Below, piece after piece: positions 1-8,486 of a DNA stretch of 64,000 bases. This DNA is from Pantoea sp. BAV 3049 (GTDB lineage: Bacteria; Pseudomonadota; Gammaproteobacteria; Enterobacterales; Enterobacteriaceae), in contig NZ_WHOY01000031.1 in the NCBI RefSeq assembly GCF_009765445.1, positions 3,572,168-3,636,167 on the forward strand, written 5' to 3'. Position 1 is the stretch's first letter; the number at the start of each line of letters is the position of its first letter. The notes under the pieces were generated by a model that saw only the letters and a program-made list of their open reading frames with translations, made no database searches and was not told the origin of the DNA. Both the position numbers and the translations under genes were made by a program.

Positions 1-537
1 CCGTTCTCTCTGTTCTGTGGCCTGGGTCTGGTGGCGGCGTACGCCCTGCTGGGTAGTACCTGGCTGATCATGAAAACCGAGAACGGCCTGCACCGTAAAA
101 TGACGGCGCTGACCAAACCTCTGCTGCTGGCTCTGCTGGCGGTGATTGCCGTGGTGAGTATCTGGACGCCCTTGCAACACGCCAACATCATGCACCGCTG
201 GTTCACCCTGCCCAACCTGTTCTGGTTCCTGCCAGTGCCGGTGCTGGTTCTGTTGGCCTCATGGGGACTGTGGCGCGCGCTGAAACGTCATGCGCACTAC
301 TTGCCGTTCCTGTTAACGCTGGCTCTGGTGTTCCTCGGCTTTACCGGCCTTGGGATCAGCATCTGGCCCAATATTATTCCACCGAACATCACCATCTGGG
401 ATGCTGCCTCACCGCCGCAGAGCCAGGGCTTTATGCTGGTCGGCGGCCTGCTGATTATTCCGGTTATCCTGGTTTACACCTTCTGGAGCTACTACGTGTT
501 TCGCGGGAAAATCAAACCGGACGAAGGCTATCACTGA
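1..537 (+). CDS. Cytochrome d ubiquinol oxidase subunit II (CydB/CioB family), 3' part
   Basis: Open from base 1 with no start inside the window, so only the C-terminal ~178 residues are present. The protein is strongly hydrophobic with about five membrane segments, and the ending with W-P-N-I-I-P-P and a final TM segment before a short charged tail is typical of subunit II of bd-type quinol oxidases, which pass electrons from quinol to oxygen in the inner membrane. A DUF2474-type peptide follows, a pairing more usual in cyanide-insensitive (CioAB) operons than in the main cydABX operon. That subtype is inferred from context. Truncated by the window edge. Confidence 0.88.
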   Translation, partial: PFSLFCGLGLVAAYALLGSTWLIMKTENGLHRKMTALTKPLLLALLAVIAVVSIWTPLQHANIMHRWFTLPNLFWFLPVPVLVLLASWGLWRALKRHAHYLPFLLTLALVFLGFTGLGISIWPNIIPPNITIWDAASPPQSQGFMLVGGLLIIPVILVYTFWSYYVFRGKIKPDEGYH

Positions 538-619
538 TTATTCGGGCTCATCCCCGTCAATATCACCCTGTGGTTGAGTCAGTGGCAGGGTGAAGCAGAG
601 AGTTATTCTGGAGGAAATG

Positions 620-778
620 ATGATGGTACAAAACCAGACTCAACAGATCACAAAATCCCCGGCGTGGAAGCGCATTCTGTGGATGGTGGCTATATATGTC
701 GGCAGCGTGATGGCGCTTGGTGTCGTTGCCACCCTGTTCCGCTTTATGATGACAGCTGCGGGCATGAAGTCACACTGA
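620..778 (+). CDS. DUF2474 family small membrane protein
   Basis: Short protein (52 aa from this start) with a single membrane helix (W-M-V-A-I-Y-V-G-S-V-M-A-L-G) after a polar, Gln-rich N-terminus. DUF2474 peptides sit directly after bd-type oxidase subunits and probably stabilise the complex, as CydX does. Three consecutive ATG codons (617, 620, 623) follow a GGAGG ribosome binding site at 610-614. The second or third gives the best spacing. It lies 82 bases after the oxidase subunit gene and is probably co-transcribed with it. Confidence 0.72.
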   Translation: MMVQNQTQQITKSPAWKRILWMVAIYVGSVMALGVVATLFRFMMTAAGMKSH

Positions 779-807
779 CAGCTTAACGATCTGCTGAACA
801 ACACTCA

Positions 808-835
808 AAGGGGCCGTCAGTCGGCCCCTTTCCTT
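808..835 (+). terminator. Rho-independent terminator after the bd oxidase operon
   Basis: Perfect 9-bp stem (AAGGGGCCG / CGGCCCCTT) with a 5-base loop, followed by a T-rich tract, 30 bases after the DUF2474 stop codon. Confidence 0.85.
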
Positions 836-939
836 TACATCAGTCATAATTTTACACATAACCGCAGCGGTAACCCTTCTGTAATAGTCTAAGCTTTAGG
901 TTCATTCATGAGGAAATCATGCCATCAGAAGGAGGCAGT

Positions 940-1194
940 ATGAGTCTGTTAGATAAAGCCAACGATAAAGCCGATGAAGCGCTGGGTAAAGGCCAGGAAC
1001 AGTTTGGTAAAGCTGTCGATTCTCCAGAGCATGAGTTCAAAGGCCGCGTGCGACAGGGAGCGGCCAAAGCATCCTATGCAGTGGATGACGCGCTGGACTG
1101 TGTGAAGAGTAAAACCCAGGACTCCCCGTTTGTGTCGCTGGCTATTGCCGCCGGTGTCGGCTTCCTGGCAGCGAAGATTTTCGGCCGCCGCTGA
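940..1194 (+). CDS. ElaB/YqjD-like small tail-anchored protein
   Basis: 84-aa protein. The first ~55 residues are charged and alanine/lysine rich (amphipathic helices). The C-terminus is a hydrophobic helix ending in Gly-Arg-Arg, the layout of the ElaB/YqjD/YgaM family of inner-membrane tail-anchored proteins that bind ribosomes in stationary phase. The N-terminus also resembles CsbD-type stress proteins, so the assignment is to the family type only. The start at 940 is chosen because AAGGAGG lies just upstream. An in-frame ATG at 919 is further from any good site. Confidence 0.7.
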   Translation: MSLLDKANDKADEALGKGQEQFGKAVDSPEHEFKGRVRQGAAKASYAVDDALDCVKSKTQDSPFVSLAIAAGVGFLAAKIFGRR

Positions 1195-1250
1195 ATGAAA
1201 TCGGGTTAGTGCTGGCCCGGAGAAATCTCCCTTCAGCATGACAGCCAACA

Positions 1251-1273
1251 GGCCGGTTTACCGGCCTTTTTTT
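1251..1273 (+). terminator. Terminator after the ElaB-like gene
   Basis: GGCCGG-TTTA-CCGGCC stem-loop followed by seven T residues. Confidence 0.9.
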
Positions 1274-1598
1274 CGCCCGTTACCAGCATTTTCTGACATA
1301 ATCGGCGATTTTCACCTCCCCTGACCTTCCCCCCTCCAGCCAAACTGTGATCCCGCCTGAACATTTAATCTTTTCCGGTAACAGCAGAATCATTTCAGCA
1401 CTATTTATAACGATCATATTTCTGTTTGGTGCTTTGATTCATTCTGTTCTGGCCGTCAATTCCACCTTACGTCAGTTTTTGCGCCCTCTGTACATCTTAT
1501 GTGCAGGAGAAAATGCTGAACGGTGGCTGATGGCTGCGATCTGGCCTGCCCGACATCCAGAAGGACAGCGTTATCTCAATAAAAATAAGGTTTCCATC
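1274..1598. other. Intergenic region upstream of the porin gene
   Basis: No gene is supported here. The porin frame stays open back to 1347, but that extension would place a signal peptide in the middle of the protein, so the stretch is read as promoter and leader. An AAGG element at 1587-1590 serves as ribosome binding site for the ATG at 1599. Confidence 0.6.
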
Positions 1599-2939
1599 AT
1601 GAAAAGCACCCTCCCAAAAACCACGTTAAAAAGATCGGTGGCGTTCTGTGGTTTAGGTTTACTACTGGCATCCGGCCAGGCGCTGGCAGATTATGCCCCG
1701 CTGAGCATGGATTCTCCCTACGCCTTTGGCGACTGGGACGGCACCCGTAGCCAGCTGAAACAGGATGGCGTTGATTTCCAGGTGAACTACACCATGGAGT
1801 CCGCCAGCAACTTCTCCGGTGGTTATAACCAGTCAACGTCAGCGCGCTATACCGACCAGTGGGCTTTCGGCACCACGCTGGACCTGGAAAAACTGCTGAA
1901 CTGGAACGACACCCAGTTTCAGGCAACCATCACCAGCCGTAACGGTCAGGATTTAACTCAGTATATTAATGACCCGCGTTCGGGTGGCCTCTCTTCAGTA
2001 CAGGAAGTCTGGGGGCGTGGGCAAACCTGGCGTCTGACCCAGTTCTGGTTGAATAAAGGCTTCTTTGACCATGCGCTGGAAGTGAAGGCCGGTCGCGTGA
2101 CTGTCGGCGAGGATTTTGACTCTTTCCAGAGTAACTTCCAGAACCTGGCCTTCGGCAGTGGCCAGGCCGGTAACTGGCGCGGCGACCGCTGGTACAACTG
2201 GCCGGTTTCCCAGTGGGGCGGCAGGGTTAAACTGAACATCACCCCGGAAGTGTTCTTCCAGGTTGGCTTCTATAATCAGACCCCGTCCAACTACGATACC
2301 GGCAATGGTTTCCGCCTTGATACCAGCCCGACACTGGGCAACATGGTGCCGGTGGAACTGGGCTGGCAGCCTGCGTTCGGTGCCGATAAGCTGCCTGGCA
2401 ACTACCGTATCGGGATGTACTACTCCTCGGTTAACGGGGATAACTACAGCTCTTATAACGACGGCGAGTACGGTCAGAAGAACCACTCCTACGGCGGCTA
2501 CCTGCTGTTACAACAACAGTTAACCGCAATGGATGGCGACAACCAGCGTGGGCTGGGCATCACTGTTCAGGCAGTGATGAACGATCAGAAAACCTCGAAA
2601 ACCGACAACTATCAGTCGGTCTCGCTGGTGTGGAAAGGGCCGTTTGATGCCCGTCCGAAGGATGAAATTGGCGTCGGCGCAGCCCGTATTCATGTCAATG
2701 ATGACTACACCAAAATGCTGCGTCAGACCAATCAGGACAACGGCATGGGCGACTACAACAGCCCGACCTATCTGCCAATCCAGAGCGGTTCTGAATACAA
2801 CTACGAGGTTTACTACAACGCGCATGTCACCAACTGGCTGAACCTGCGTCCAAACCTGCAGTACGTTGCCTCTCCGGGTGCAGTCAGCGAAGTCAAAGAC
2901 GCCTTTATCGGCGGTATCAGCGCCAACATCAACTTCTGA
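1599..2939 (+). CDS. OprB-type carbohydrate-selective porin
   Basis: 446-aa outer-membrane protein with a signal peptide ending around A-L-A-D-Y. The mature start (Y-A-P-L-S-M-D-S-P-Y-A-F-G-D-W-D-G-T-R) is typical of carbohydrate-selective porins of the OprB family, which admit glucose and related sugars. The rest is Gly/Asn/Tyr-rich amphipathic beta-strand sequence ending in N-I-N-F, a C-terminal Phe as expected for an Omp assembly signal. Substrate is inferred. A role feeding the periplasmic glucose and gluconate dehydrogenases in this window would fit, but nothing links them directly. Confidence 0.88.
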   Translation: MKSTLPKTTLKRSVAFCGLGLLLASGQALADYAPLSMDSPYAFGDWDGTRSQLKQDGVDFQVNYTMESASNFSGGYNQSTSARYTDQWAFGTTLDLEKLLNWNDTQFQATITSRNGQDLTQYINDPRSGGLSSVQEVWGRGQTWRLTQFWLNKGFFDHALEVKAGRVTVGEDFDSFQSNFQNLAFGSGQAGNWRGDRWYNWPVSQWGGRVKLNITPEVFFQVGFYNQTPSNYDTGNGFRLDTSPTLGNMVPVELGWQPAFGADKLPGNYRIGMYYSSVNGDNYSSYNDGEYGQKNHSYGGYLLLQQQLTAMDGDNQRGLGITVQAVMNDQKTSKTDNYQSVSLVWKGPFDARPKDEIGVGAARIHVNDDYTKMLRQTNQDNGMGDYNSPTYLPIQSGSEYNYEVYYNAHVTNWLNLRPNLQYVASPGAVSEVKDAFIGGISANINF

Positions 2940-2954
2940 TTATTGCCCTCTGCT

Positions 2955-2980
2955 GGCGGATCTTCGGGTCCGCCTTATTC
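2955..2980 (+). terminator. Terminator between porin and fetB
   Basis: GGCGGA / TCCGCC stem with an 8-base loop containing TTCG and a short T-rich tail. It sits between two convergent genes and may serve both. Confidence 0.65.
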
Positions 2981-2989
2981 ATCCACAAC

Positions 2990-3757
2990 TCATACTGCCT
3001 GCTTCAGTTGCGCCCGGGCGTTATAGAAGCGCCGGTAGGCAAGATAGCCCGCGATAATGGTCGAGAAGCTGGCGGTGCCGAGCAGCATAAAGGTGACCAT
3101 AATCTGGTATTTAATCGCTTTCACCGGGTCGATACCGGCAAAGATCAGCCCGGACATCATCCCAGGCAGGCTCACCAGCCCGACGGTTTTCGCGGCGTCC
3201 ACGGTGGGGATCATTGCGCTGCGAATGCTGTCGCGGATGATCGAACCAGAGGCCACCTTAACCGAAGCGCCCAGGCTCAGCATCTCCTGGATCTTCTGGC
3301 GATTATCACTGAAGCGCTGGTTCAGATTGCTGTAGCACAGCCCGACCGCTACCATCGCATTCCCGGCTATCATTCCGGAGATCGGGATAACCTGCATCGG
3401 CATAAATTCAATCGATCCACTCAGCACCAGGATCACCAGCGTCAGCGTGGTGCTCATAGTGATAGCGACAAATGACAGGGTAAACGCATGGTCGATATTA
3501 CGGCTGCGCTTGCGGGCATTCAGCGCCGCATTCACGCAGATAAACAGCACCATCAACACCGTTAACCAGGCATTATTCAGGTCGAAAATGTACTTCAGCA
3601 CGTAACCGACGATGATCAGCTGAACGATCGCGCGCGACACGCTCCAGACAATGTCTTTCTCCAGGCCGAGCTTCTCTTTGCGGCTGACGATCAGCGCAAT
3701 CAGCACCAGGACCAGCGCCAGCCCCAGAGATTCATTGGTAATATTATGCTGGTTCAT
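2990..3757 (-). CDS. fetB: Iron export ABC transporter permease FetB
   Basis: 255-aa integral membrane protein with about seven hydrophobic segments and the UPF0014/FetB signature region P-I-S-G-M-I-A-G-N-A-M-V followed by a loop ending in S-L-P-G-M-M-S-G. FetB is the membrane part of an ABC transporter reported in E. coli to export iron and protect against oxidative stress. Its start overlaps the 3' end of fetA by 4 bases, so the two are translationally coupled. Length matches the family. Confidence 0.92.
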   Translation of the reverse strand: MNQHNITNESLGLALVLVLIALIVSRKEKLGLEKDIVWSVSRAIVQLIIVGYVLKYIFDLNNAWLTVLMVLFICVNAALNARKRSRNIDHAFTLSFVAITMSTTLTLVILVLSGSIEFMPMQVIPISGMIAGNAMVAVGLCYSNLNQRFSDNRQKIQEMLSLGASVKVASGSIIRDSIRSAMIPTVDAAKTVGLVSLPGMMSGLIFAGIDPVKAIKYQIMVTFMLLGTASFSTIIAGYLAYRRFYNARAQLKQAV

Positions 3758-4410
3758 GCGTCACCTTCCCGGCTTGCGGCTAGCGTCACGACCCGCTGTG
3801 CCTGGCTGATTTCTGCGGTATCGTGGCTGATCCAAATCACCGCCACGCCCTTCTCTTTGACCAGCCCGGCGATCAGCTGGTTGATCATCTGTTTGTTTTC
3901 TTCATCCAGCGCGCTGGTGATCTCATCCAGCAGCAGCACCTCCGGCAGAAATTGCAGATTGCGCAATAGCGCCACCCGCTGTTTTTCCCCGCCTGAAAGC
4001 TGCCCCGTTTTCTTCTCCAGCATCTCTTCCGGCAGGTTGACCTGCCTGAGCCAGTGCTTCAGCACTGCCACATCGACCTTTTTCTGCCGGATTTGCCACG
4101 GCAGCGCCAGGTTGTCATAAACCGTTTCGCCAAACAGCACGGGAGTCTGAAAACAGTAGGAGACCTGCTGACGGTGGCTTTCGGGTTTGATTCCGCTCAC
4201 CGGCTGGCCTTTAAAGAAGAGTTCACCGCCCGAAGGCTCAAGCAGCGTGGAGATGATTTTCAGCAGCGTACTTTTGCCACTGCCGGAAGGCCCGGTCAGT
4301 AAAATAAACTCACCGGCATCAAGCTGGAGCGAAACAGGTGCCAGCAGTGTGGTGCCATCCTGCGCAAAGGAAACAGCCTGCACGTCGAGCAGGGGTGAAG
4401 AGTGCGACAT
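3754..4410 (-). CDS. fetA: Iron export ABC transporter ATP-binding protein FetA
   Basis: 218-aa ABC ATPase. Visible motifs are Walker A G-P-S-G-S-G-K-S at residues 40-47, the signature L-S-G-G-E-K-Q-R, and Walker B L-L-L-D-E followed by I-T-S-A-L-D, with the switch His in W-I-S-H-D. It pairs with the adjacent fetB permease gene, which it overlaps. Acts at the cytoplasmic face of the inner membrane. Confidence 0.93.
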   Translation of the reverse strand: MSHSSPLLDVQAVSFAQDGTTLLAPVSLQLDAGEFILLTGPSGSGKSTLLKIISTLLEPSGGELFFKGQPVSGIKPESHRQQVSYCFQTPVLFGETVYDNLALPWQIRQKKVDVAVLKHWLRQVNLPEEMLEKKTGQLSGGEKQRVALLRNLQFLPEVLLLDEITSALDEENKQMINQLIAGLVKEKGVAVIWISHDTAEISQAQRVVTLAASREGDA

Positions 4411-4459
4411 AAAATTTTAACCAGCCTGAGGAAATATTATCAGGCCGATCATAGCGCGA

Positions 4460-4484
4460 TAAGGCGACACATTGTCGCCTTTTC
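4460..4484 (-). terminator. Inverted repeat after the binding-protein gene
   Basis: AAGGCGAC / GTCGCCTT stem with a 5-base loop, located 20-40 bases beyond the stop codon of the substrate-binding protein gene. There is a short T-rich flank on one side only. Confidence 0.55.
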
Positions 4485-4503
4485 ATCATTAAAAACGTAA
4501 CGC

Positions 4504-5616
4504 TTATTGTTGCTGCGGAGAATAGCTCAGCGTCACCGGATCGTCAGGAAGTCTGGTGAACGTCGAAATAATCTGATGGAAGTCTGCGGTCGGATTGAGA
4601 TCGCTGAACTGGGCCGGATAGAGATCCTTAGCCAGAATTTCCATACCGATAATATTATAAGGGTGGTTGTAGAAGTGGTGATAAACGCCATACACCTTGC
4701 CCGCTTTCACCGGGGTAATCTGCTGCAGACCGGTACGGCGGGTGAGCTTATTAAAGGTGGCGGTAATTTCTTCACGCGGAATATTATAACCAAATGGCAG
4801 AACGTTCTTATTTGGCCGTTTGGAGCCGGACATAATATAAACATCCGGCTTCATGGCGATGATTTTCTCCAGCGCTACAAACCCTGATGCGCCCGGCAGC
4901 AGGCTGGAGCCGATGTTTTTCCCGCCAACCGCTTCAACCAGACCACCCCAGCCGTTATGGCCATGAGTAAAGCAGCAGTTATCAGCGTTACCAGCGATAG
5001 GCTCGATAAAGACCGTGGGCTTATCCTTGATCTGCGCGATCTTCTGCTGCATCGCATCCCAGTGCTGATGATAGAAGTCAGTGTACTCTTTCGCTCTGGC
5101 TTCCTGGTTCAGCACGGTCCCCAGCAGGGTGATGCTGTTGGCGGTGTTCTGCGCAGGATGCAGCTCATAGTCAACAAAGACCACCGGAATATTCAGTTTT
5201 GCCAGCGTATCCAGCACGCCGGTCTGCTTCAGTGCAGGTTTGGCGCGCAGCTGGGCAATCATCAAATCCGGCTTCTCGGCAATCACGCTCTCCAGATTCA
5301 CCTGCCCCTGGTCGTTAAAGCCCATGTCGATGATTTTAGTGGCTTCCAGCCAGGTTTTCTTCAGCAGGTCCCAGGTTAGTGTGTCCTGCTTTTTCGGCAG
5401 GTTATTCCAGGCAACCACTCGTTTAAAAGGATCTTCGCGGTCCAGCAGCGCCAGCGACAGGATATCGCGGCCGTCCTGCAGAATGACGTGCTGTGGCTCT
5501 TTCTTCAGGGTGATTTTCTGATTATCCATATCGGTAATCTGCACCGGATAGGTCGTGGCGGCACAGCCCGCCGACGCCGCAAGGGTGCCTAACAACAGCC
5601 AGGAACGAATAGTCAC
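4504..5616 (-). CDS. Periplasmic iron-type ABC transporter substrate-binding protein
   Basis: 370-aa exported protein with an N-terminal hydrophobic signal. A Cys follows at the end of the signal, but the lipobox is poor. The fold is that of class III (FepB/BtuF-like) binding proteins: an N-terminal lobe, a P-D-L-M-I-A segment, then a C-terminal lobe containing K-P-D-V-Y-I. These bind ferric siderophores, haem or cobalamin. No permease or ATPase of that system is adjacent. The start is GTG at 5616 with GGAG just upstream. A Fur-like box lies upstream, so iron repression is likely. The ligand is unknown. Confidence 0.78.
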   Translation of the reverse strand: MTIRSWLLLGTLAASAGCAATTYPVQITDMDNQKITLKKEPQHVILQDGRDILSLALLDREDPFKRVVAWNNLPKKQDTLTWDLLKKTWLEATKIIDMGFNDQGQVNLESVIAEKPDLMIAQLRAKPALKQTGVLDTLAKLNIPVVFVDYELHPAQNTANSITLLGTVLNQEARAKEYTDFYHQHWDAMQQKIAQIKDKPTVFIEPIAGNADNCCFTHGHNGWGGLVEAVGGKNIGSSLLPGASGFVALEKIIAMKPDVYIMSGSKRPNKNVLPFGYNIPREEITATFNKLTRRTGLQQITPVKAGKVYGVYHHFYNHPYNIIGMEILAKDLYPAQFSDLNPTADFHQIISTFTRLPDDPVTLSYSPQQQ

Positions 5617-5641
5617 TTAATGTCTCCATGAGAATATAAAT

Positions 5642-5660
5642 AAGAGCGATAATCATTTGC
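5642..5660 (-). promoter_or_regulatory. Candidate Fur box
   Basis: The 19-bp window matches the Fur consensus (GATAATGATAATCATTATC) at about 13 positions, including an unbroken GATAATCATT core. It sits 26-44 bases upstream of the GTG start of the iron-type binding protein gene, where repression is expected. The matching was done by eye. Confidence 0.55.
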
Positions 5661-5709
5661 AAATATACCGACAAGCCAGTGCCATTTCATTCTTTTTAAT
5701 CTCAACTTC

Positions 5710-5943
5710 TCAGTGTGATACGCTCAGATAAAGAATGACTTTGACATTAAGCCCGGTCGGCGAGCGCTCCGCCGGGCCTGACAAAATTTCGCCCTGCAAT
5801 CTGTTGAGCAGCGTACGGACAATCGATAATCCCAGCCCGGACCCCGTCTCTTCATTACCTTCAATCCGGTAAAAAGCATCAAACACACGCTGGCGTTTTT
5901 CTGGCGGAATACCCGGGCCGGTATCTTCGATCTCAATCACCAC
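5710..5943 (-). pseudogene. C-terminal fragment of a sensor histidine kinase
   Basis: About 77 residues carrying the end of a HATPase_c domain: the G1 box D-T-G-P-G-I, the F box F-D-A-F-Y-R and the G2 box G-S-G-L-G-L-S-I-V. The dimerisation domain, sensor part and partner response regulator are absent. The open frame begins exactly at the join to a different membrane-protein fragment (5940-6095), so this is a deletion remnant and not a free gene. Confidence 0.8.
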
Positions 5944-6095
5944 CCCCCCTGATTCGACAGGATGTAGGCAATCCAGAAACAGGCGATGGCGTTGAAGTGA
6001 CAGATATGCCAGCCAAAGGCCACCAGGACAATGCCGCCCGCAAACACCAGCGCCGAAAGCAGATAGCGCCAGTTTGCCAGGGGAAACTTAATCAC
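5940..6095 (-). pseudogene. Fragment of a polytopic membrane protein (COG4705-like)
   Basis: A 52-codon open stretch from GTG 6093-6095 encodes two hydrophobic segments ending F-W-I-A-Y-I-L-S. It resembles the last helices of COG4705-type membrane-anchored proteins, where this motif normally runs on into R-P-L-G-A-S. Here it breaks off in a run of G residues and meets the histidine-kinase remnant. Family assignment is from memory and moderate. The truncation is clear. Confidence 0.45.
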
Positions 6096-6103
6096 ACATT
6101 AGG

Positions 6104-6490
6104 TCAGCGTTTTACTTTAGCGGCGGGCCAGCAAACCAGCAACAGACCGCAGAAAATCAGCATCACACCGGCCAGCTTGCCCCACTGAAACGGCTCATTC
6201 AGGGCGGGAAGATAAAGTGCTGCGCCCCACACCAGCACGTAGCTGAGGCTGAGCAGCGGATAAGCCTTGCTCAGCGCCACCCGCTGCAGCGCCAGGAACC
6301 AGCACAGCATCGACAATGCGTAAGCCGCCAGGCCGCCAAACAACCCCAGCGCGGCAGGAGACAGCCCCAGCAAAGCGGTGAGAAGCGCCACTGGATCGCT
6401 GGTGGAAGGCAGATTCACCATCGCCCAGCGCATTAATAACTGCGCGCCGCTGACCAGCAGCACGCTGCATAACGCCAGCATAATCCCCAT
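6104..6490 (-). CDS. arnF: 4-amino-4-deoxy-L-arabinose-phosphoundecaprenol flippase subunit ArnF
   Basis: 128-aa SMR-type membrane protein with four hydrophobic helices. With ArnE it forms the inner-membrane flippase for undecaprenyl phosphate-L-Ara4N. The start at 6490 is chosen because it overlaps the arnE stop (TGATG) and gives the usual family length. A longer frame upstream lies inside arnE. Last gene of the arn operon. Confidence 0.9.
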   Translation of the reverse strand: MGIMLALCSVLLVSGAQLLMRWAMVNLPSTSDPVALLTALLGLSPAALGLFGGLAAYALSMLCWFLALQRVALSKAYPLLSLSYVLVWGAALYLPALNEPFQWGKLAGVMLIFCGLLLVCWPAAKVKR

Positions 6491-6822
6491 CAGGCGTACA
6501 CTCCCATCACCGCCACACCGGCCACGATCAGGCCGATCCCCATCCAGTGGCGTGGCGATACAGGTTCCTTCCACAGCCAGCGGGCAGCCAGCACGACAAA
6601 GATAAAGTTAAGACTGAGCATCGGATAAGCCACACCTACCGGCACCTGTTGCAGTACCATCAGCCAGACCAGCATCGCACACCCCAGCAACATTACGCTC
6701 AGTCCCAGCCAGAACAGCAGATGCCACTTGCCTTTTAACAGGCCATGGTGCGCGGCCTGCTTCTGGCACAGCTGTCCTGCGCAGCTCAGCAGGCTGGCAA
6801 AAGCGATCAGTAGCGCATTCAT
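6490..6822 (-). CDS. arnE: 4-amino-4-deoxy-L-arabinose-phosphoundecaprenol flippase subunit ArnE
   Basis: 110-aa EamA/SMR-type protein with four membrane helices and the C-terminal G-L-I-V-A-G-V-A segment typical of ArnE. Partner of ArnF in moving undecaprenyl-P-Ara4N to the periplasmic face. Start overlaps the arnT stop by 4 bases. Length matches the E. coli protein. Confidence 0.92.
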   Translation of the reverse strand: MNALLIAFASLLSCAGQLCQKQAAHHGLLKGKWHLLFWLGLSVMLLGCAMLVWLMVLQQVPVGVAYPMLSLNFIFVVLAARWLWKEPVSPRHWMGIGLIVAGVAVMGVYA

Positions 6823-8480
6823 GGCGTCTGCTTGTACTGGTACATCACCAGCCGTCCCTGACGATAGCTGAAGTCCGCTTTTGGCACGTCGGCATCCGGA
6901 TTGTCTTCCGTGCGGGACAGCAACATCACCAGCGTGACGCTGCCTTCACGACGATACTGTTCGAGCCACTGAGCGAAGTCAGACCCTTTGATTAACCTGC
7001 CCTGCGCATCCGGATAACTCAGGCCGTACTGCACCTCTCCCGGCTGATCGTAAAGCAGAATGTCGCTACGTCGTAGCTCCCATGCCAGCCCGGAAGCAAT
7101 CCCTGGATTATTAGCCAGCACGAAGCGGCTCGGTGCAATTTCGTTTCGCATACCATGAATAAACTGCTGCGGCTGCTTGGAGTCCATCACGTGGTCAGGG
7201 ATTGCCTGCCCCACCACCAGCGCCAGCGCCAGCGGGCACAAAGCCGCCCAGCTCCAGCGCTGTGTCGGGGATTTCAGGGTGATCAAACCACAAATTCCCC
7301 ACAGCAGGAAGGCACCACCCGCCAGCGCAACTTTAAGCACTTCGTGATGGCCGTAGACAGAATGTTTCGCCACTCCCCACGGAGCAAGGAAACCCACCAC
7401 CACAATGGTACAGATCAGCCCGAATACCAGATTAATCCAGCCATTTACCTTCAGCGCCCGGCCATTAACCGCCATCAGCTGCATCGCCTGTCTGGCCAGC
7501 AGCGCGGCAAGCGGCGCGAAGCACGGCAGGATGTAGGTCGGCAGCTTGCCTTTGGCGATACTGAAAAACAGCAGTGGCATCACCACCCAACACAGCAGAT
7601 AGAAGCTGCCGCTACTTTCCCGCCGGTCACGCCAGCCGTTGCGCAAAGCACCCGGCAGCAGTGCCAGCCAGGGTAGACAGCCAAGGATCAGCACCGGCAG
7701 GTAGTACCAGAACGGTGCCTTGTGCTGCGCGTTGGCTTCGGCAAAACGCTGGATATGCTCCACCCAGAAGAAATAGTGCCAGAAGTCAGGCGCTTGCCGG
7801 GCGATAGCAATAGCCCAGGGCGCACTGATCGCCGCCGCGCCAACCACCGCCAGCGGGCCGAACGTCAGCAGCTCTTTAAACCGCTTCTGCTGAATAGCCC
7901 ACGGAAGGATAGCGACCACCGGCACGGCCAGCGCCAGGAAGCCTTTGGTCATAAAGCCCATGCCGCAGGCAAAGCCCATCAGCAGCCAGGCCAGCACTTT
8001 TTTACCGGTTGTCGGGGCTTCCACCGCCAGCCAGTAACTGCACATTGCCGCCACCAGCCACAGGGTGATCATCGGGTCCAGCACCGCATAAGTGCCGATG
8101 CCATAGACCAGCAGGCTGGTCAGGAAGATCACGCCCGCCATCAGCGCCGTGGCGCGATCCCGCCAGACGCGCAGAGTCAGCCAGTACACCAGCAGGGCTG
8201 TCAGCGTGATGGAGAAGACCGAGCCAAAGCGCACTGCAAAGTTGTTATGGCCGAAGATCAGCTGACTGAGATTGTTGATCCAGTAGCCCGCAATCGGCTT
8301 TTCAAAATAACGCAGGTCGAAAAAATGAGGGACCACCCAGTTACCGTTGACCAGCATTTCCCGGCTGATTTCGGCATATCGTGTTTCATCAGGCTGCCAC
8401 AGGTGACGAAATTCCAGAGGAATCAGGTAATACAGGGCAAATAACACCAAAAGGAGAAGGCCATTTCTCATGATTTTCAT
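6819..8480 (-). CDS. arnT: Undecaprenyl phosphate-alpha-L-Ara4N transferase ArnT
   Basis: 553-aa GT-C (GT83) glycosyltransferase with about twelve membrane segments. The first periplasmic loop carries [15 protein letters not shown], the catalytic-loop signature of ArnT, followed by [11 protein letters not shown]. It moves Ara4N from undecaprenyl phosphate to lipid A phosphate, lowering negative charge and giving resistance to polymyxin and cationic peptides. It starts 6 bases after the arnD stop. Confidence 0.95.
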   Translation of the reverse strand: MKIMRNGLLLLVLFALYYLIPLEFRHLWQPDETRYAEISREMLVNGNWVVPHFFDLRYFEKPIAGYWINNLSQLIFGHNNFAVRFGSVFSITLTALLVYWLTLRVWRDRATALMAGVIFLTSLLVYGIGTYAVLDPMITLWLVAAMCSYWLAVEAPTTGKKVLAWLLMGFACGMGFMTKGFLALAVPVVAILPWAIQQKRFKELLTFGPLAVVGAAAISAPWAIAIARQAPDFWHYFFWVEHIQRFAEANAQHKAPFWYYLPVLILGCLPWLALLPGALRNGWRDRRESSGSFYLLCWVVMPLLFFSIAKGKLPTYILPCFAPLAALLARQAMQLMAVNGRALKVNGWINLVFGLICTIVVVGFLAPWGVAKHSVYGHHEVLKVALAGGAFLLWGICGLITLKSPTQRWSWAALCPLALALVVGQAIPDHVMDSKQPQQFIHGMRNEIAPSRFVLANNPGIASGLAWELRRSDILLYDQPGEVQYGLSYPDAQGRLIKGSDFAQWLEQYRREGSVTLVMLLSRTEDNPDADVPKADFSYRQGRLVMYQYKQTP

Positions 8481-8486
8481 ACAAAG

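Noticed and set aside
1347-1598. Extended N-terminus of the porin frame (84 extra codons)
   Set aside because: It would put the clear signal peptide in the middle of the protein. A ribosome binding site and family length support ATG 1599.
7155-8444. Long plus-strand frames inside arnT
   Set aside because: Antisense shadows with no recognisable domains. arnT is intact across the interval.
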